DNA of 64,000 nt from Sclerurus mexicanus (lineage: Eukaryota; Chordata; Aves; Passeriformes; Furnariidae). The notes under the pieces are model-generated. The model searched no databases and had not been told where the DNA came from. It saw only the letters and a program-made list of their open reading frames with translations. The stretch covers positions 2,127,934 through 2,191,933 of the forward strand of contig VWZF01005993.1 of assembly GCA_013396755.1 (NCBI GenBank). The letters run 5' to 3'. A program made the position numbers and the translations under genes. This document shows, one piece after another, positions 11,081 through 24,108 of the stretch. The number at the start of each line of letters is the position of its first letter. Within the stretch, counting starts at the first letter, position 1.

Positions 11081-13059
11081 AAGTGCCCAATATTACAATT
11101 AATTGGCTTCAGCTTTCGGCCAATTTCTTGTTCTGCCTTTCCACTCTGCATTAAACAGCCTTTGTTCCTTGGTATTTTTCCTCTGAAATGTTGCTCATCA
11201 ACCACAGCCAAGTCACCTCTCAGACTTTTTTTTTCTGTAAGCTTGATGGACTGAGCTGTTTAAATATTTCACACTGTTCAGCTTGAAAAATTGTTCATGA
11301 TCTTCCTTGTGCCCTGCTCTTCCCCCACCTCCATTTTAAGTGCAGAGCTAACCCCAAATATGGGGTATAGAGCAGGTCCTAGCATCAGTCCCACCAGTGT
11401 AACCCAGTGCCAGAATGCCCTCCTTACTGTTCCATGCTGATCCCTTTTCAGGGGGGAACCCTAGGGCCATCCCAGGACACAGTTCCCACTCCAAAATTAT
11501 TCCCTTTGAGGCAAAAATTCTCTTTGGGGTCAGGTATACAAGAGTTCTGGAGACCCTGTGCTTGGTCTCCAATGGGAGCAATAGAGAATATTCTACAGGA
11601 GCTACTAAGAGCCTCAAAATGTAATTAGTTTCCTGCAGAGCATTTTATTAATACCCCTTTAACAGCCACATTCTCAGAAAGGAGGAATCAGTAATTCTAA
11701 TGAACATGTCCATTTTCCAATGATTTGAGGTCACTATGGGATCAGGGAGCAGATGAGCTGAACTTAAGTTTTTCTTCTTATTTTGCAAGTAAGGGCAGGC
11801 CTCACAATTCTCTTGCACACATAAATCCCCTAAGTGCCTATGCACCTTGTATGTGGGATTAAGACCTTCTCAAGGTGAGAAGTTGTAGCCACAATGATAT
11901 GGTTGGAAAGCTGAGTCTTCACCTGGCACTGGGACAACTTATTCACAAATTCCTGCTCTTGACAGCTGGCACTCTGCTTAAATGCAAGTGGGATATTTTC
12001 AAAAGCACTCCCAAAAGTTAAATCTTCCATTTTAATGTTCAGAATAAGAAACAGCCCTTCCAAAACACTTGGCACCTAGCAGTGCCCTTTGAAAATCACC
12101 ATAGTCACGTCCGGGCTTATTTTATAACATCTGGCAACTTTCTGTCATGCCCGACTGCTGGGTAACAACCCTTGTGACATCTTGGCAGCTATCACAACAT
12201 TTGTGTGTTTCTATCCCAAGGCTCAGCTGCTGGATTGAAGACCCTGAACAGCAGAGCACCTTGCTGCTCTTCATGGTTACTGGGAAACACCGAAAAATGC
12301 AAAACAAACATATCCTAAAGGCTCAGATGCCAAAAGGAAGATTATATTTTTAAACTCTTGATTTTTTTTGGCCTGCTGTGCACATTTTGATCACTGAGGG
12401 TTTTGCAATTATGTAAATGGCTGAAGAGCCCTGTGAAGCTGTGGCTGAGCTGGAGAACAGACTGATACCTGTAACAAAATCCCATGACGACTTAGGAGTG
12501 CCACTGCAGGCAAATACCCCTTTCCAAGATAAAGAGCAATACACTATTGCAATAAGCTGGGTTCTTCTCATTCTTTCGCCTCCCTGATGTTTGGCACGAG
12601 TCCAAATCCTCTCTGTTTTCCACCCACCCATCATACATATTCTGCTAAATATCCTGTCCTCTTGTCGTTTTGGCAAAAAATAAACTATGCACGAGAAAGA
12701 ATTATGCCTGTGAGGCTCTCATAAAAAAATTCCTGTGAACGATAAATCAAAACAAAATAATAATTATCACCAGCCACGGGACCACATTTATGCTTCTCAT
12801 ATTTTCCTCTTACTTTTCACAGGTTATCATGTCTACACAAGAGCAAGAGCCAGATTTTCTCAAAGATACTGATACACCAGTAATCTCCAACTCTGAAACT
12901 GAAGCTCACCTTGTCTACAAGAGAATTCTTGATGTTATTTACAGAGAGGTTTAAAATTTTCTCTTAGAATTATAAGTGGCACATTTCTGTCCTGGAAACA
13001 AGATGCCTTGCTTTTTCCTATGGCTACATAAATCTTCCACGGTCCCTCTGCTACCCTTC

Positions 13060-13245
13060 TGACTTGCATTTAATGAATAATGAGTACTTATAAAGTGATT
13101 TTTCTTCCTAAGACTCTCCAAGGCATTGAGTACACACAAACTTTGTGGATGGGCGATCTGAGGCACAAGGGACTTGCCCAAATTCACAGCATGGCTGGGT
13201 GGAGGCATCAGCCCCCCCATGCCTGCTCTCGCCCAGCAGGTGTGT
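13060..13245 (-). repeat. MIR SINE relic
   Basis: Contains GATCTGAGGCACAAGGGAC followed by TTGCCCAAATTCACAGCATGG and then a GGAGGCATCAGCCCCCCCA segment. This matches, in reverse orientation, the MIR 'actgaggcacagagaggttaagt', 'cttgcccaaggtcacacagc' and downstream parts. The left edge (AATAATGAGTACTTATAAAG) resembles the 3' tail of MIR/L2 but is decayed. Confidence 0.75.
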
Positions 13246-13249
13246 GGCC

Positions 13250-16140
13250 CTCACTGAGCAGCACTGGCACAAAGGGTCCGGATCAGGCTCAGGGGCATTT
13301 TTCCCTGGGATCATCAAGCACAGGGAGCATCCACCCCTGCAGGAACAGTGCCCAGCTCAGAGGTGTTCTCCAGCCATGCTGGGGTCAGGGAGGGTAAGTG
13401 GGGCTGAGATGGGAGTTTCCCACTCCTGTGGCGAGGGTTGGGCTGTATGAAAAAGGGGAGGGCTGGTGAGACCACCTCTGCCCAAGCACTGACCAGTTTT
13501 TGGATGCTGGGCTTCAGTGAGACATGGACCAACTGGACAGAGTTGAGAGGCTTAGAAGGAAACATTGACTACAGAAATGTTGAAGAAATCAGCAAGGTTC
13601 AGACTAGAAAACAGAAGGAAAAGCAATATTCTGCTGGTTTTCCCAGCTTGGCAAAGAACCAAAGGCTCCAGTCCGTGAAATGTGGAGCTGTGGCAATCAG
13701 CACCCAGAGCTAAGGTGGAACCTCACCTTTCCTTCCCCAGCAGCCTTGGAGCTTGAACAGAGCCAAATCCTCCAAAAAGTCCAAGAGCAGATGTAATTAA
13801 TGTATGAAAACTCCACCAAAATAAATGCCTATGGGACTTTTTCTAACACCTCACAGGAGCTCAGACAACTATCCAGCCTTTGCGTCAGCACCTGTCAGCT
13901 TATTCCCGCTCCAACAGGCATCAGGAGTTGAGTCTTGGTGTACTCTTACAACAGCAATTAGGCTTATTAGAGAGCAATTAATACTCTTACTTATCAGCCA
14001 AGTTCAGAAGATTTTTTCAATTAGTTTGAAAATACATTCCCCTACAGGAAAAATACCATTTGCTGAATTGCAGCATTCCTGGAACTTAACTGCACCTTTT
14101 GCTGTGTAAAAGCCAAATAATAAAAACCCACATGTAATTCCTAACCAAATCCGCTGAGAAGGGGCATTGAAATACTTTTTTTTATAATGAGCTCTTACTG
14201 TCAGGATTAAGTAGGAAATGATGGCAGTGCTTTTATGTTAATACCTCAACTTTAGTGTCAATACATTAGCTGTGCCAGTGTCAAACAAAGCCCTGGCTGC
14301 GCGGTGGAGTGATGTGTGAAAGGTGCAAGCCCAGCCAGATGCACCCCGGTGTGAGCAGCCACCGCAGGCGCTGCCCCAGGAGGAACCTCACTCCCCACAC
14401 AAGCCAAAGGAATTAATGTGTAGCCACACAGTCAACAAAAGACAGTTCGAGGCACTGGAGGTTTACAGGGAGAAACAGCTCGGATCTGAGCTGTGGCTGG
14501 CGAGTTTGCCCTGTGAAATGGAGCATGGTACAGGTGCAGGAGACCACAGGGTCACAGACTGTAAGTTGAGGTTCAGAACAGACCAGTACCTCCAATGCCA
14601 TCATATGTTGCTCGGGTGAGCTAAGCACTGCAGACAAGCTAGTAAACCCGGAGATTTATCAGGCTGATGCCACCAGATCCCACCCACATCCAAGGTGGTT
14701 TACGTCTCACCACTTTCGGTATCCCTGCAGTATGTTCTCCTACTCATCCAGCCTGCAGCTATCACAGTTTGATCCCTCTGGCAGACGCTAAAATCTTGCT
14801 TACCCTCAGTGTCCACTGAAGTGAAGCACTGAGGAGAAAATGGAGCCCTCTGAAATCACTCCTGGAGGATTGCTAATCATGCACAGGGTGACCTGCTACA
14901 GGAGAAGGAGCTGAGGCAGGTAATGTGCTACTCAGCTCTGGGACGGCCTGAAGGTTTTAGCGTGCACTAGATTTTTGATGACAAGATGTTTGGGATGAAG
15001 GAAGCAAAGGGGTGACATGTTAGCAATGGACTTTCTATCCATGAATAGCTTCCTCTTATAGAAATCTGTTCTGAGTAGGTCCAGGACACTCCTGCCGTGT
15101 TTCCTGGCCACGTACCTGGCTTTGCCAAGGTCTCTGGAGAGCTTGTTCTCTGCCTTCCTGCCCTCTCTGCTGCCAGTAACTCGTCCCCAATGTGGAAGAA
15201 AATTCACAACTGGAATTTGGCTCCTTAAATTTTCCACATCAGTTGGGGCTAAATACTGTTTGTATGAGTTGACCCCAACACTTCAAAGATAGCAAAAGCA
15301 AACACTGAGATGGAATAAACTTCCCTGGCTGCTCACAGAAACAAACGAGCTGCAGATTTGGAGCCTCCTTTCCATTAATAGCTTTGTAGACCAGTGTGGC
15401 TGAGCAAAAGGGTGTCTGCAAAAATGTACATTGCTAACATGGGGCCCACCAATGGTCCATATAACTATCTCATGAAATATCCTAAGCCTCTTCCCCATTG
15501 TGGTTTTTGTATCTGAAAAGGGAAGGTGACGCTGCTATAACAAGCAGGGTTGCAGTTTTCAAAAAAAACTGTAATATTCTTCCCTTTAAGAAGACCACAA
15601 ATACAATGCAAAATAGGGCAAACACAGAAATAATAAATAGATGTAGTCTGTAAAAACAAACACCCTACATGTTGTGGAGAACAGGCAGTGGGACATTGAG
15701 CTGGGATCCAATGTTATCACTGGAGATAATCTGATACCATTTGGCATGGGGTGTTTCTGCAGGACAGAGTGAGCAGGATGTGCTGGGTCAAAATATGTTT
15801 GGAGGGTCAGACTTTAAGACCAGGCTGATGTCTTCTGTCACTTGGGCCAAAGAGCTTGTCCTGTGAGTTCTCCACCCAGCCATCCCTGTCAGGGCGCTAG
15901 GGGGAAGACTGTGAAGCACTTGTACCTGGTAAGCCTATTAGTTTTATTTTCATAACTACAGTCTCCCAAATATAAAAGCCAAACAAGCACATCACAGGCC
16001 TGGCAACATGAGCCACAATTTTGGAATGTGACTGACTGCATGGTAATGTTGAGGGCAAATTTCTAAACCCTCTCCACCCTTCCCTGAGAAATACAAAGAC
16101 ATGGGCTATTAAATAATCTCTTCATTTTAGTAATTTAGTT
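13250..16140. other. Non-coding stretch, no gene recognised
   Basis: No exon or RNA gene recognised. An AT-rich part at about 13790-14060 holds several AATTAA/CAATTA cores (GTAATTAATG, GCAATTAGGC, GCAATTAATAC) and might be a conserved regulatory element. The rest shows nothing I can name. Confidence 0.55.
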
Positions 16141-16144
16141 GCTG

Positions 16145-16212
16145 TTTGTACAATGCTTTGAATGTGCACAGTGCCACAGCACAGAAATGCTAAGTACTGG
16201 GTTATTTAGCTG
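16145..16212 (+). repeat. Possible MIR/L3-type 3' tail relic
   Basis: The stretch TGTACAATGCTTTGAATGTG followed by ACAGTGCCACAGCACAGAAA and TGCTAAGTACTGGGTTATTT resembles the '...agcgctttgaa...gctacataaatgctaagtattatta' ending of old MIR/L2/L3 elements. It is short and diverged, so the family is uncertain. Confidence 0.35.
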
Positions 16213-17863
16213 CAAAGCCTGTGATAATCCCTCATTATGAAATAATAATTAATCATCATCATTTTATTCAAGAGTTCCTCACCCCTACCCCCACCCAAGC
16301 CCTACAGGCACTGACCAAACTCTCTTCCAGAGCACGTCCAGACAGGACAGGTTGGGTATGGATGCAAAGTTCAGGTATGAACTCTCCCAAAGTTCAAGGC
16401 TGTGCTTACCTGTGTGTCTCACCCAGCCCCGTGGAGGGACAACCCTTCCTAATCTCCAGCTGAGGATCAAAGCTGCAGACCCACCCAGCCCAACGATTCC
16501 CGGCATTCTTACTAGCCCAGAGTGAGAAATTGAGACATTCAAAGGGTAACTGAGGACTTCAGGAGATTGCATCTAAAGGAGTTTTCTCCTTCCATGAGGA
16601 ACAGAGCTCCTGACTCAGCCATCTCTGTTGCATGTGTAAAGATGTGGCAGATTTTCTGGGCCTGCCTCCCTGGGGGCAAGGAATGTCCTTTTCTTAGTGC
16701 CTGAGGGAGGTGAAGGGTGCCTGGGACACTCTTTGGTTTCAGAGCTGTCTGCATTAAAAGCAACTTGGCATTTAGAACCTCACAAAATAGTACAAAAACA
16801 CAGTCATGGCTGCTGCGGAAAGAAGAGAGAACAGAGTCTAGACGTGGGAGAAGCCTGAGGGGACACACTACAGCAACACTGGGACCTTGAACTGGTCCCC
16901 AGCCACTTCCACCAGCCATAAAGCCCCAGAGCACTTACAACACAGGCAGGCACTCATGAAATGAAGAGGCAACAGACACGCCTTAGTCATCAAATAGACA
17001 GATGCAGGTGTGTCCTCCTGCCTGGGACCCTGAGCTCGCCCCACCAATCTGCAGTGCAGGCAGGAAATGTCTCCTGTGAGTGTGAGATCTCTTCCCTCCC
17101 CAACCCACCCCTTAAAAGACCCACAGTTCTCACCAGACATGGAGATGTCATGTTTCTTGTGGGAGCTGCTCTGCTTTGTACAAGATGTTGTGTCAGATCA
17201 GATGCAGATGTTCATGGACCAGCTGAGGGGAGATGTGCATTCCTACACGAGTTTGAACATTTGTGTCCTAAATTGTCGTTAACTTGCACAACCACAGCCT
17301 CCACAGTGTTACAGACTTCCTTGCAGCCAGCAGGTCTCCCAGCAGCCCTGGTCATCCTGGAAAACCACCTCTCAGCCTTTTTCCAAAACTTTACCACATT
17401 GATTTCTGCAGCTGCTCTTATATACTTAAAAGCTTTAATAAAACTAAAGTGAAAACTATTGTGAGATGGTTCATATTCCATCATGCTATCTGTAGAGAAT
17501 ATAAAATTAATGTCTTAGATACCAAAACCAAGGACAGTCTTAGGGTGGGCAAAGTTACTTCTACTGCCAACCAAAGGTGAGCAAAGTTTCTTGTGCATCC
17601 TCCCAGATAAGCAGCACTCCCTGAAGATGCTACTTTAGCAATTTGTCATTAAACTGATCAGCAAAAGGAATGGCTGGGTGGGGATGGCTGCTATGAAGGG
17701 TCATTTAGACACAACACTACTGCTAATCCTTTGGTATGAGAAGGGCATGCTTTATGATTTGATTTTCTTAGTTAAGCTTTTCTTTTGTAACTGTGCTTCC
17801 AACTTTGTAATCAGATGCAAATTAAACTCTTCTTGATGCAAATTAAATATATTATAATTTAGG

Positions 17864-17940
17864 TTAGCTCAGTGTTTAAGGTGGAAGCACTCCCCTTTCC
17901 TGAAGGTAGCAAAGCTAAATAAATCAGCATTGCTGACCTG
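17864..17940 (+). repeat. Possible tRNA-derived SINE fragment
   Basis: GGTTAGCTCAGTGTTTAAGG and then AGCACTCCCCTTTCCTGAAG look like a decayed tRNA 5' half. TAGCTCAGTG fits the RNA polymerase III A-box, and GGTAGCAAAGCT is a poor B-box equivalent. The fold of an intact tRNA is not present, so this is not a functional tRNA gene. Chance similarity is possible. Confidence 0.3.
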
Positions 17941-18694
17941 CACCTTTGCAGCTGAGCTGGGGATGGGGTGAGCACTGGTGTCAGGCAGTGCCAGGCAAAG
18001 GAAGGCTCACACCCCTCAGCACATGTCACATGCCACTTTCTGGCACGGATAACAGCAGAGCAACAAACTGCTCTGGCAGTGTACCCCTTATCAGCACTTC
18101 TGCTTCCATGAAACATTACAGTGAGTTTTCCGTGATATTGTGAGAGAAAATACTAACAAAAATCTGGGCAGGATGCATTAAATAGCCTGAAACCACTTCA
18201 AAGGCAGAATACAGAAAGAATTTTTAAGAAGGAGGGATTTGGGGAGTTTTGGAAGTATTCTGGAAATGTGTATTCTTGTGTTTTTAGTTCAACAAGCTGT
18301 TCGCTATTTTTTTCCAACAGCCTAAAAGAAAATGTAATACCAACATTGGAAAAAAATCCAGAAAACACTGGCAGCAAATGGGATTAGTTTTTCACTCTTG
18401 TAGGAGAAAGCATCTTGAAAGTCAGGTCATTTAAGCTCCTAGTTCAATTAATACAAGAAATAAGACATTCATGTCTAATTGTAAGTGATATTCAAACTGG
18501 AACTGGGGTGGCTTCTCCACCACTCACGCTGTTAAAATAGAGAAGATCTTCCTGCAGCAGAGCAGGGAAGATGTGGTATTTTCATACATATTGTTGGGTA
18601 TCTTGCCAGAGCTGAAGATCTTTGGTCTGCAGTTACAAAGCAAGTCTCTTCTGCCCCTAAAATCTCTCTAATTTAATTAGACCAGGGTCAAAGC

Positions 18695-18775
18695 TTGTTC
18701 AGAGTTACTCTGGATTTAATCCAGAGAAAACCATGAACCTGTTCAATTGGCAGTAGATTTACACTGGCATAAGTA
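18695..18775. repeat. Possible ancient amniote repeat relic
   Basis: Phrases such as GAGTTACTCTGGATTTAATC and AGATTTACACTGGCATAAGT resemble an old interspersed repeat with a 'gttactccggatttacaccagtgtaa' motif that I associate with amniote genomes. A related phrase in the opposite orientation occurs near 58555. I cannot name the family. Confidence 0.3.
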
Positions 18776-21632
18776 AGAACATACTTTTGAACCCTCATAT
18801 TTAGATTTTGACTTTCTCATAGGAAAACAGAAATGTCTGAAACAGTCAGACAGCTTCCTTTTCAGGGAGCTGATTACTAAGTATTAGTAAGATGCTTTCC
18901 TGCTGGGACTCTTGCTCTGTCTTTCTCTTTGCTCTTCAGCAGGTTTTCATTCAAATCAGGTTGTTTGCCTCTTGGCCATGGATATTTCTGCAAAGAATGA
19001 CTTTCAGATGGACTGACATTTCCAAAGTGCTTGGAGGGACAAGTCTGACCACGCTGTTCTGTAGCCATGACACAGTATCAGATACTGGCCCAGAGCGAAG
19101 GTTTTTCTGCTGAAAAAGGAGTTAGAAATGGATCCTTTTACTTATGTCACAGCTTCTGGACAGTAAAGATGAAATGGGGTATAGAGGGACACTGGGGAAG
19201 AATGGCTTCACCATAAGACTTCTCTTCAGCCAGCACTACCAGTGGGGCCACTAAGGAAAAGCAAAGTTTCTGAAGCACACGGCCCTGACTTCATCCTACT
19301 ATGGCAGCAAAACTGGCTCCAGGTTTGACAGCCCAAAGGGCAAGAGACAAGATGGCACAAAACAACTGCAGGAGCTGAACCAAGACTCACCCACTGGGGC
19401 CCAGCTTTGCTCTTGCTTACATAGGTACAAAGCCTACATGGCACTAGAATCAGATCATTTAAAGTAAGAAATGGAGCACAATTTTTATTTTTGAAAGATT
19501 ATCTGCACTTAGACGTGTTTTAGAGATTTCCCTCTTTGTTACAACATTTTGTTTTGAAAGATTATAGTCATGTTATGCCAAGATCAGTAATGAACTTTGG
19601 TGCTTCCTATGGCATAATGAAACACTAATCCCAGCATTCTGCCTTTGCATACCCTCTGAGTGAACAGCCACTCTCCAAAGCACTGTGGTGATTACACCAT
19701 GTCACTGGCATCTCCCCTTTTAAAACACACTTGAGAAAATAAAAATTATGCTATAAGCTTCTTCCCATCAGAAACCTCAGCGATCTTGAGCTGCAGAAAG
19801 AAAAAAAAGCCTTCCCTAGCGCCTGACAGCAAGTTGCATTCTTTGCCGAATGGGAGGTCAAGAGGTGACCTTGCCCCTGCCCGACTTCCTGATCCTCCCT
19901 GGCTGCCAGCGCCGTGCCTGGGAGCCCTGGGCTCTCCGGGCTTCCTCGCAGCACAGGCTGGCTCCAAAATGGCCTGACAAGGCTGGAGGGAAAAGGAAGC
20001 TGCTCCTATTCCCACAGCCTGTTGTTTGTTTTTCATGGTAAATGGCAACTCCATCACTGCATCCCACAGGTCCCAGGGAGGGACACGGGCAGCGCAGGGA
20101 CTGCGGGCAGGCGAGCTGCACAGGTGCCACCACAGCTGGGACCCTGCAGGGGTTCAGCCAACGCTGCAACAGGCAGCCAGTGCAGGGAGGGATGGGATGG
20201 CAGCCTCAAGACTCACCTCAAGGCTGTTTTGCTTGGTACCAGATTTTTTATTCTCCTTTAAAAAGAGGAAACGTCTGTGGGGGTATGCAAGGGAGACATA
20301 CAGGAAGCTCAACACCAGATCCAACTTGTCTTTCTCATGTTAATCACTTGTCTGTCATAACACAACAGGTAAATCTCATTGTACAAGCAGGCACTTGGAA
20401 GACAAAGGCAGCCACCCATGTGTGAGGCTTAAAATGACTGGCAAGTGCAGAAAATTGTTCTGCCTGAGACAATTACATGCCATTCTGTGAGTTAGCTTGG
20501 GGTTCCCCTTCTGAGGACCTGGCCTGCAGAGGCATTGCAAACATGCAGCATTTCTTTTGCAAAGCCAAACATATTTTACTAAACAAATTTGTGCTGGCTG
20601 TATCATCAATTCTTTGACCTTGAAATTCTTTAATACTCTTTGGCTTTATGGGAGCTAGTGTTTTTTTATGGGGCTCTAGCAGTACTGCTGTCTCACCTGA
20701 CACAGCTTCTTGCAAGAACAGTATATTCTTCCCAGGTGATTTCTACAAATGAAACCTCAGAGGAGTTTTGCGCCAGAGGTTTCCAGCACATGGAGTGGTA
20801 TGGAAGGCTGCAGCCTCCTCAGTTTTCCAAATCATCGCTTGTGTCCACAAAAAAAGTAAGAAATGGTGAATACCATAACCGACACTGCCAGCTTCTTGCG
20901 AGGCTGCCTCCCTCTGCTCCCCTCTGCAAAGCTTCACCTGCCCCAGGTCTGCCAAAGCTTTAGCTGATGCCACATGGCAACAAGGCAGGCACAGCTGCAC
21001 TGCAAGAGAAGTCTGTGCTGTGGCTGCATCCACAGTGGCACTGACTGGTGGCCGTGTCCATGGCAAAAGTTGTTACACACTCGCACTGTGTGCTGTGTGC
21101 TTTATGCTGCTGTACATGGCTATTGTACCCCGAGGATTTAAATTGTCAAGCAAAGAGTCTGCTCTCTATTTTCTTTGCCCTTGTTCAGTGTCTGCTTTAC
21201 ATACTGATGGAGGATTACCCTGGTCTTACCTGCTTGTCAGGCAGCTATTCCACTAAGTACTAACTGTATTGTTCTAAATCTCTCACATTTCTTGACTAAA
21301 ATTCAATTTACTTTTTTTTGTCACAAGAACCACATGTCTGATTGTCCTGGGCTCATTCTCTTTTTCTGGTTTTCCTTGTCTTTTCAAAATGAAAAGCTTG
21401 CAGAAAAGCTTTAACTGAGCTAATGGAAGGGGAGATTGTTGTTTTTAAGGCAGATGTGTGTCTAAGAGCGTTTTGGCACAGTAGAAGGAAAAAAAAATAT
21501 AGTCAAAGCAAAGGCTTCAAAGAAAGTCAGTCTCTGCTGTCTTTATTCTGCGTGCTATACAGCAGTTGGTGTTTTGCAATGGCATGGAGCACAATGACCA
21601 CATGTAATCTCTTCTTTCTCTGTACATCTGTT

Positions 21633-21644
21633 ACACACACACAC
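21633..21644 (+). repeat. (AC)6 microsatellite
   Basis: Six perfect AC units flanked by GTT and CTC. Confidence 0.85.
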
Positions 21645-22424
21645 CTCACAGCTCTTTAGGTCCCCTTTGCCTAAGTCACAGAACAGGCCCTGGGTGCCCC
21701 AGCTCCTGGTAAATGTGGATGGGAAGAGACATAAAGAGCAATTGAGACACTTCTTGACCATGTGTCATACAAAAGGAATGGTTTGTTGATGGGGAAAGGT
21801 GGCAAGGAGAGAGGAAACCTGGGGCCAAGTTGTCAGCCAGGGTTGAAGCAGCAGTAGTGGGCTGTGAGGTCGCCGGGGAAGGTGGAGAGGAAAGGTGCCC
21901 AGGCAGGGCTCAGCAGCACTGAGGGGCTGGAGAGCAGCACTCCTGCAGCCTGCTCCCTCCGGTGCAGCTGCCACTGCTGGCTCAGGGCTGCTGCGTAAAG
22001 CCCTCGGCTCGGCAGGAAGGGGAAGGGGTGGTGTGGAGGCAACTGCCAGGGCAAAGGGGAGATGAATATTTCATTTGTTACGGGGCCTGAAATAGCTCTT
22101 AGCAGCCCTGAGCGTGAGAGTCGTGTTGCGAGGTGGGGGGAGAGGTGGGTGCCAATTTGTCAGCAAAGCCGCCTCAGAGTTACGCCAAAGATTTATGAGT
22201 GTCCGGATGGTCCTTCCAGCAACCAAATACTGCTCAGGGTAGGTGAGCCTCACACTCTGCAAGGATAACAGAGCTCAGACGTGTTCATTCAGTCTGGCCT
22301 GGCTGGAGAGCACTGTTACCTGCACACTTCCAAGGCAGCAGCTAAGGCCCTGAAGACACAAGGCACCCCGGGAAGTCACTTCTCCCTGGATGTTTAGTCA
22401 CAGTTGGACATTAAATGCGTTTTA

Positions 22425-22535
22425 AAATGTCATCCAGAGGGTTAAGGGACAGCCCACAAACTGGTAACAGACCCAGGGCAGAGCTAAGACAGGAATCTGA
22501 CCTGTGGACTTCTCAGACACAACACACGGGGCTCA
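22425..22535 (-). repeat. MIR SINE relic
   Basis: Reads GAGGGTTAAGGGACAGCCCA, then CAAACTGGTAACAGACCCAG, then a GGCAGAGCTAAGACAGGAAT and CTGACCTGTGGACTTCTCAG run. These match in order the reverse-complement MIR 'gaggttaagtgacttgccca', 'cacaaactggtaacagagccagg' and 'gaacccaggaatcctgac' segments. Confidence 0.65.
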
Positions 22536-24019
22536 CACAGACAGAGCTGTGAGAGGCTGCTGTCCACGCTTCAGTTCATGCTGGGGTTTCAATGTTAACC
22601 GTAATGTTGATTAATCCCCTTTGGTATGTGTCCTAATGAAGGGAACAAGGCACCAACTCACAGGATAGAAGTCCTAGATTTTGGCCCTGAACCCCTGTTA
22701 TTTCCAAATCAGAAGGACAAAAATGAAATGCACAAACAAGCTCAGTGTTATTTGACCTCCTTGTAAATCCTGACAGGTACGTTCACAGGCACTCACTTGC
22801 TGCCCTGTCCCACCCAGCTCCTCACTGCCCCAGGTGGAGCCCAGCCCTGACAGTCTACCTGGAGCTTTGGGCAGCAGCACTGGAATCTGGCTGTGCTCCT
22901 GCTCAGGCTGATACTGGCTCAGGTTATGTGAACAGCTCTGAGGTCTGTGTGCATGAGACATGTTAGCACCCAGAGGAACACTACATGTCCACTTCAACTC
23001 TGCTGTGCTGCAGATGTAGTTCACTGAGCGCTTTTAATAAGCTTAGCTGAAACCAGATTGGTTTTAAGACATTTTAAACTGATTAAACTGGGCCATGTGA
23101 CATGGTTACGGCTTCAGGTGGAGGAGAGACCATAAATTATTATTTTGCCTCTTAACTCTATTCAAGAACCAAAACTTCCAGGTCTTGCTGCTGTCGCTAA
23201 AGCAATTTCACTGGAGTAAGTTTGCAATAAACCTGGAAATGCTTTGAAAACAACAACTTATTTTTCAAGAGAAATACTCCTATTGGAGTTTGAATTCAAG
23301 GTGGCACTCAGACTTGAGGCTGGATTTCCCAGTCACAGCTTAAGCTACATGGGATTAATAGAGCTGAAGTCAGTCAGAGCAAAGGCAGGAAACACTGCCT
23401 GGATGCAGGGTATCCCTCCGCCTCAGAAGAAGTATTTCAGGAATATTTCAGAAATTAGAAGCAGACAAATAGTTTTATGATATTATTTTAGAAGAGTTTC
23501 TAAACCTACTGCTCCCTCCCTGTGACACAACAGACTTCTGAAACACTGAAACTCTTCTCAGCTCAGTCATTGCAGTCGGAAGAGGCCAGAGCTGAGGGGC
23601 TCTGTTCTTGGACACGTCCCAGCACAGAGTGAGGGTGAAGGGTGTACCTTGGGATACCTCATTCTAACTCACACCTCAAGATTTTCCTTTGCACACACTG
23701 AATGCTAACCTGGGAGAGTATAACTTTCTTCTGGAAGCACCTTTCTCTTTCACCACCTGGTGCTGAAGCAGAGGGTCAAACATGCTCATCCAGCAAACTA
23801 GAATGATGCAAACAGCATCCCACCCCCAGCAGAAACATCAGCATCATTATCTTTCAGGAACAGCCGGCCCTCAGGCTGCAAAGAGGAGGGGGTGAGGGAC
23901 CCACAGCCCTGCACAGCTCCCACTGCAAATTTACTGGCCTCCTGTCTCATTTTAACAGAGCGAGGCGGGGGGAGAGAAATACCACACATAAATTCGCACA
24001 ATCAGTCATACAGGGGGAG

Positions 24020-24031
24020 AAAAAAAAAAAA
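24020..24031 (+). repeat. Poly-A run (12)
   Basis: Twelve consecutive A after GGGGGAG. Too isolated to identify as a retroposon tail, since no processed gene copy was recognised upstream. Confidence 0.85.
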
Positions 24032-24090
24032 TCCTCAGTCGTCTCCAAGATTTACGAGCCCCCCTGAGCTACAGCGCAGAAAAAACAAAG

Positions 24091-24108
24091 ACACACACAC
24101 ATACACAC
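24091..24108 (+). repeat. AC-rich microsatellite
   Basis: Five AC units, an AT interruption, then three more AC units. Confidence 0.85.

Larger units (their letters stand above)
10125..13055. other. Non-coding stretch with one weak candidate exon
   Basis: Mostly plain sequence. The longest non-repeat open frame of this part (10345-10830, plus strand) overlaps an opposite-strand frame and resembles no family I know. A ten-base G run occupies 11071-11080, beside the palindrome at 11043-11056. A small open segment with a good acceptor lies at 12823-12954 and is treated as a finding. Confidence 0.55.
16215..22420. other. Non-coding stretch, no gene recognised
   Basis: Ordinary sequence. A plus-strand frame of 163 codons at 16961-17452 and a 127-codon frame at 20042-20425 have overlapping frames in other registers and no recognisable domain. 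A tRNA-like SINE candidate lies near 17864, an old-repeat candidate near 18695, and an (AC)6 run at 21633-21644. Confidence 0.55.

Noticed and set aside
15888..15905. CTCF-like GGGCGCTAGGGGG
   Set aside because: Only the GGCGCTA end fits; the CCA and central positions of the motif are missing.
16961..17452. 163-codon plus-strand open frame
   Set aside because: Overlapping frames on both strands, no recognisable motif, composition like the flanking DNA.
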